Notes under the pieces: model-generated | What the model saw: only the letters and a program-made list of their open reading frames with translations | Database searches by the model: none | What the model was told of the DNA's origin: nothing | Source: Lachnospiraceae bacterium UBA6403 | GTDB lineage: Bacteria > Bacillota > Clostridia > Lachnospirales > Lachnospiraceae | Assembly (NCBI GenBank): GCA_002437435.1 | Contig: DJPV01000014.1 | Location: forward strand, 15,988 to 30,783 | DNA length: 14,796 bases | Reading direction: 5' to 3' | Position numbers and translations under genes: made by a program | Part shown: piece after piece, positions 13,198 to 14,796 of the stretch | Numbering within the stretch: position 1 is the stretch's first letter | How the letters are laid out: each line of letters opens with the position of its first letter

Positions 13198-14433
13198 ATG
13201 GCACAGACAAGAAAAGATCTGCGAGGCAGAGTCTTGCGGAAAGGTGAATCACAGAGACGTTCCGATGAGAGGTATGTATATACTTATACAGATCTACTTG
13301 GAAGACGTAAGTATGTTTATGCACAAGACCTTGTAACGCTTCGGGAAAAAGAAGCACAGCTTATGAAAGACCAGATGGACGGTCTGGATATTTACGTTGC
13401 AGGAAAGGCAACTGTAAATTTTGTATTTGACCGTTATATGAGTCTCAAAAGCAATCTGAAACCAACAACCAGGAGTAATTATCTTTATATGTATGACCGA
13501 TTTATCCGGGACACATTTGGAAAGCGGAATATAGCAGAGATTAAGTATTCTGATGTGGTGCAGTTCTACAATCATCTGATTGAGAAACAGGAATTACAGA
13601 TTAACACACTGGAAACTGTTCATACGTTATTACATCCAACTTTTCAACTGGCTGTGAGGGATGACATTATCAGAAAAAATCCTACGGATGGAGTCATGGC
13701 AGAATTAAAGAAAAATCTGGGTATGAAAACCGGTGTGAGACATGCACTGACAATTTCACAGCAGAGAGCATTTATGGAATATATTGCCACACACCCGATT
13801 TATTATCACTGGTGGCCGATTTTTACTGTTTTTCTTGGAACGGGATGTCGCATCGGCGAAATTTTAGGGCTTCGATGGGAAGACATCAATTATGAAAAGC
13901 GGATTATCAGCATCAATCATAATCTGACGTATTATCCGGTAGGAGAAGACAGGGCGTCAGAAAATCACATTTCAACGCCGAAAACAGAAGCCGGTATGCG
14001 TACAATTCCCATGTTGGACACAGTGAAGGATGCTTTTGAAATGATCTGGGAAGAGCAGAAAGAACATGGCTGGACGGACGCAGAGATTGACGGGATGACA
14101 GGCTTTGTTTTCTGTAACCGTTATGGAAATGTAATGAATGCTCAGTCAGTCAATCGGGCAATCAAGAGAATATCTTCTGCCTATAATGCAACGAAAGAAG
14201 TAGAAGCAAAGAAAGAGCATCGGGAACCGGTGCTGTTGCCGAACTTTTCAGCGCATAGTTTGAGACACACATTCTGTACAAGGCTTTGTGAAAGAGAAAC
14301 CAACCTGAAGGTTATCCAGTCGATTATGGGGCATAAGGATATCCAGACCACTATGGATATCTATGCAGAGGCGACAGAGGAGAAAAAACAGGAAACATTT
14401 GAACATTTGGCTGCAACAATGGATGTATTTTAA
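13198..14433 (+). CDS. int: Tyrosine site-specific integrase (Tn916 Int-like)
   Basis: A 411-residue protein with AGGAGG at 13185-13190. Residues 1-65 form the arm-binding domain typical of Tn916-like integrases (RVLRKGESQRR, YVYTYTDLLGRRKYVYA). Residues about 75-180 are the SAM-like core-binding domain (LKPTTRSNYLYMYDRFI). The catalytic domain holds the full set: Arg218 in GTGCRIGEILGLRW, His353 and Arg356 in HSLRHTF, His379 in MGHKD and nucleophile Tyr389 in MDIYAEAT. All residues are intact, so the enzyme should be active for integration and, with an Xis partner, excision. It is the last element gene, and the attachment site is expected shortly downstream. Confidence 0.96.
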   Translation: MAQTRKDLRGRVLRKGESQRRSDERYVYTYTDLLGRRKYVYAQDLVTLREKEAQLMKDQMDGLDIYVAGKATVNFVFDRYMSLKSNLKPTTRSNYLYMYDRFIRDTFGKRNIAEIKYSDVVQFYNHLIEKQELQINTLETVHTLLHPTFQLAVRDDIIRKNPTDGVMAELKKNLGMKTGVRHALTISQQRAFMEYIATHPIYYHWWPIFTVFLGTGCRIGEILGLRWEDINYEKRIISINHNLTYYPVGEDRASENHISTPKTEAGMRTIPMLDTVKDAFEMIWEEQKEHGWTDAEIDGMTGFVFCNRYGNVMNAQSVNRAIKRISSAYNATKEVEAKKEHREPVLLPNFSAHSLRHTFCTRLCERETNLKVIQSIMGHKDIQTTMDIYAEATEEKKQETFEHLAATMDVF

Positions 14434-14457
14434 GAAGGGCTTATGAACCTTTCCATC

Positions 14458-14512
14458 TGACAACAGAAATAACCAAATGACATCAAATTGACAACAGATA
14501 TGATTTGACAAT
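14458..14512 (+). repeat. TGACA direct repeats after int (candidate integrase arm sites)
   Basis: TGACAACAGA occurs at 14458-14467 and again at 14489-14498; the related TGACATCAAA is at 14478-14487 and TGACAAT at 14506-14512. All are in the same direction within 55 bases. Tn916-like integrases bind short direct repeats near the element ends through their N-terminal domain, so these fit arm-type sites at the int end. The matching set at the other element end is outside the window. Confidence 0.5.
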
Positions 14513-14534
14513 GATTCATCATGAACAGTGATGA

Positions 14535-14796
14535 AGAGAAGACAATTTAATAAAAACAGTACAGCGAAGCGTTATGAATGGTAACGAAGAAAAGCTAAAA
14601 AAATTCCCGACAATGAAGACCTTGAATGATGTAAATAAGAAAAATGATGTAAAATCTAAGGCTGCTGAAGAAGTGAAAGCTGAGCCTGAAAAGATTGATT
14701 TTTCTAAGGTAAAGATTGAGCCTTTATTTGAGGAAGCAGTTGATTTTGATACATTCAGTAAGTCAGATTTCCGTGCAGTAAAGGTTAAAGAGTGTG
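14535..14796 (+). CDS. metG: MetRS-type C-terminal tRNA-binding domain, 5' part only (partial)
   Basis: An open frame runs from just after a TGA at 14532 to the window end. From about 14613 it reads as methionyl-tRNA synthetase C-terminal/beta-type sequence: FPTMKTLNDVNKK, a Lys/Glu/Ala linker, KIDFSKVKIEPLFEE, then DFDTFSKSDFRAVKVKEC, the first strand of the EMAPII/Trbp111-like OB domain. Possible starts are ATG 14574 or 14613, but neither has a Shine-Dalgarno, which suggests that the frame is the downstream part of a gene cut by the element rather than a free-standing gene. The domain binds tRNA and dimerises the synthetase. It is truncated by the window edge. Identity is from motif memory. 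Confidence 0.62.

Overview
The window reads as most of one integrative and mobilisable element from a gut-type Clostridia host, probably Lachnospiraceae. This rests on the gene set: DUF6462 proteins, a TnpV, a MobA/MobL relaxase with a DUF3847 partner, a TOPRIM-AAA primase/helicase and a Tn916-like integrase, together with strong AGGAGG ribosome sites and A/T-rich coding. Every gene I accept lies on the + strand. The window opens inside the element and closes in what appears to be chromosomal DNA: the last ~260 bases encode the start of a MetRS-type C-terminal tRNA-binding domain. No RNA polymerase, tRNA, rRNA, CRISPR array or insertion sequence was seen.

Layout. (1) 47-1449: a tight run of five small genes (two DUF6462 proteins, TnpV, two unknowns), closed by a terminator. 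(2) 1641-6046: a more A/T-rich cargo block of four genes: a secreted protein with a C-terminal membrane anchor, a lipoprotein ending in an LHH (HNH/Endo VII) nuclease domain, a SUKH-family immunity protein and a small N-terminally anchored membrane protein. It is closed by a second terminator with the same right arm as the first. (3) 6143-7778: ssb and a small Cro/C1-type regulator set among structured non-coding DNA, with two candidate transfer origins. (4) 7779-11783: DUF3847 protein, MobA relaxase and primase-helicase. (5) 11895-12663: a likely type II toxin-antitoxin pair with its own promoter and terminator. (6) 12688-14433: DUF6462 (Xis-like), a ribbon-helix-helix protein and a tyrosine integrase, followed by direct repeats and the metG-like fragment.

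How it works together (inference): Int, with one or more DUF6462 proteins as directionality factors, moves the element in and out of the chromosome. MobA nicks an oriT and the DNA leaves through a helper conjugation machine, since no type IV secretion genes are present here. SSB and the primase-helicase rebuild or replicate the transferred strand. The toxin-antitoxin pair and the toxin-immunity cargo would favour retention and competition. The most unusual part is the cargo: a nuclease toxin that is itself a lipoprotein, lying between two membrane-anchored partners in a Gram-positive mobile element.
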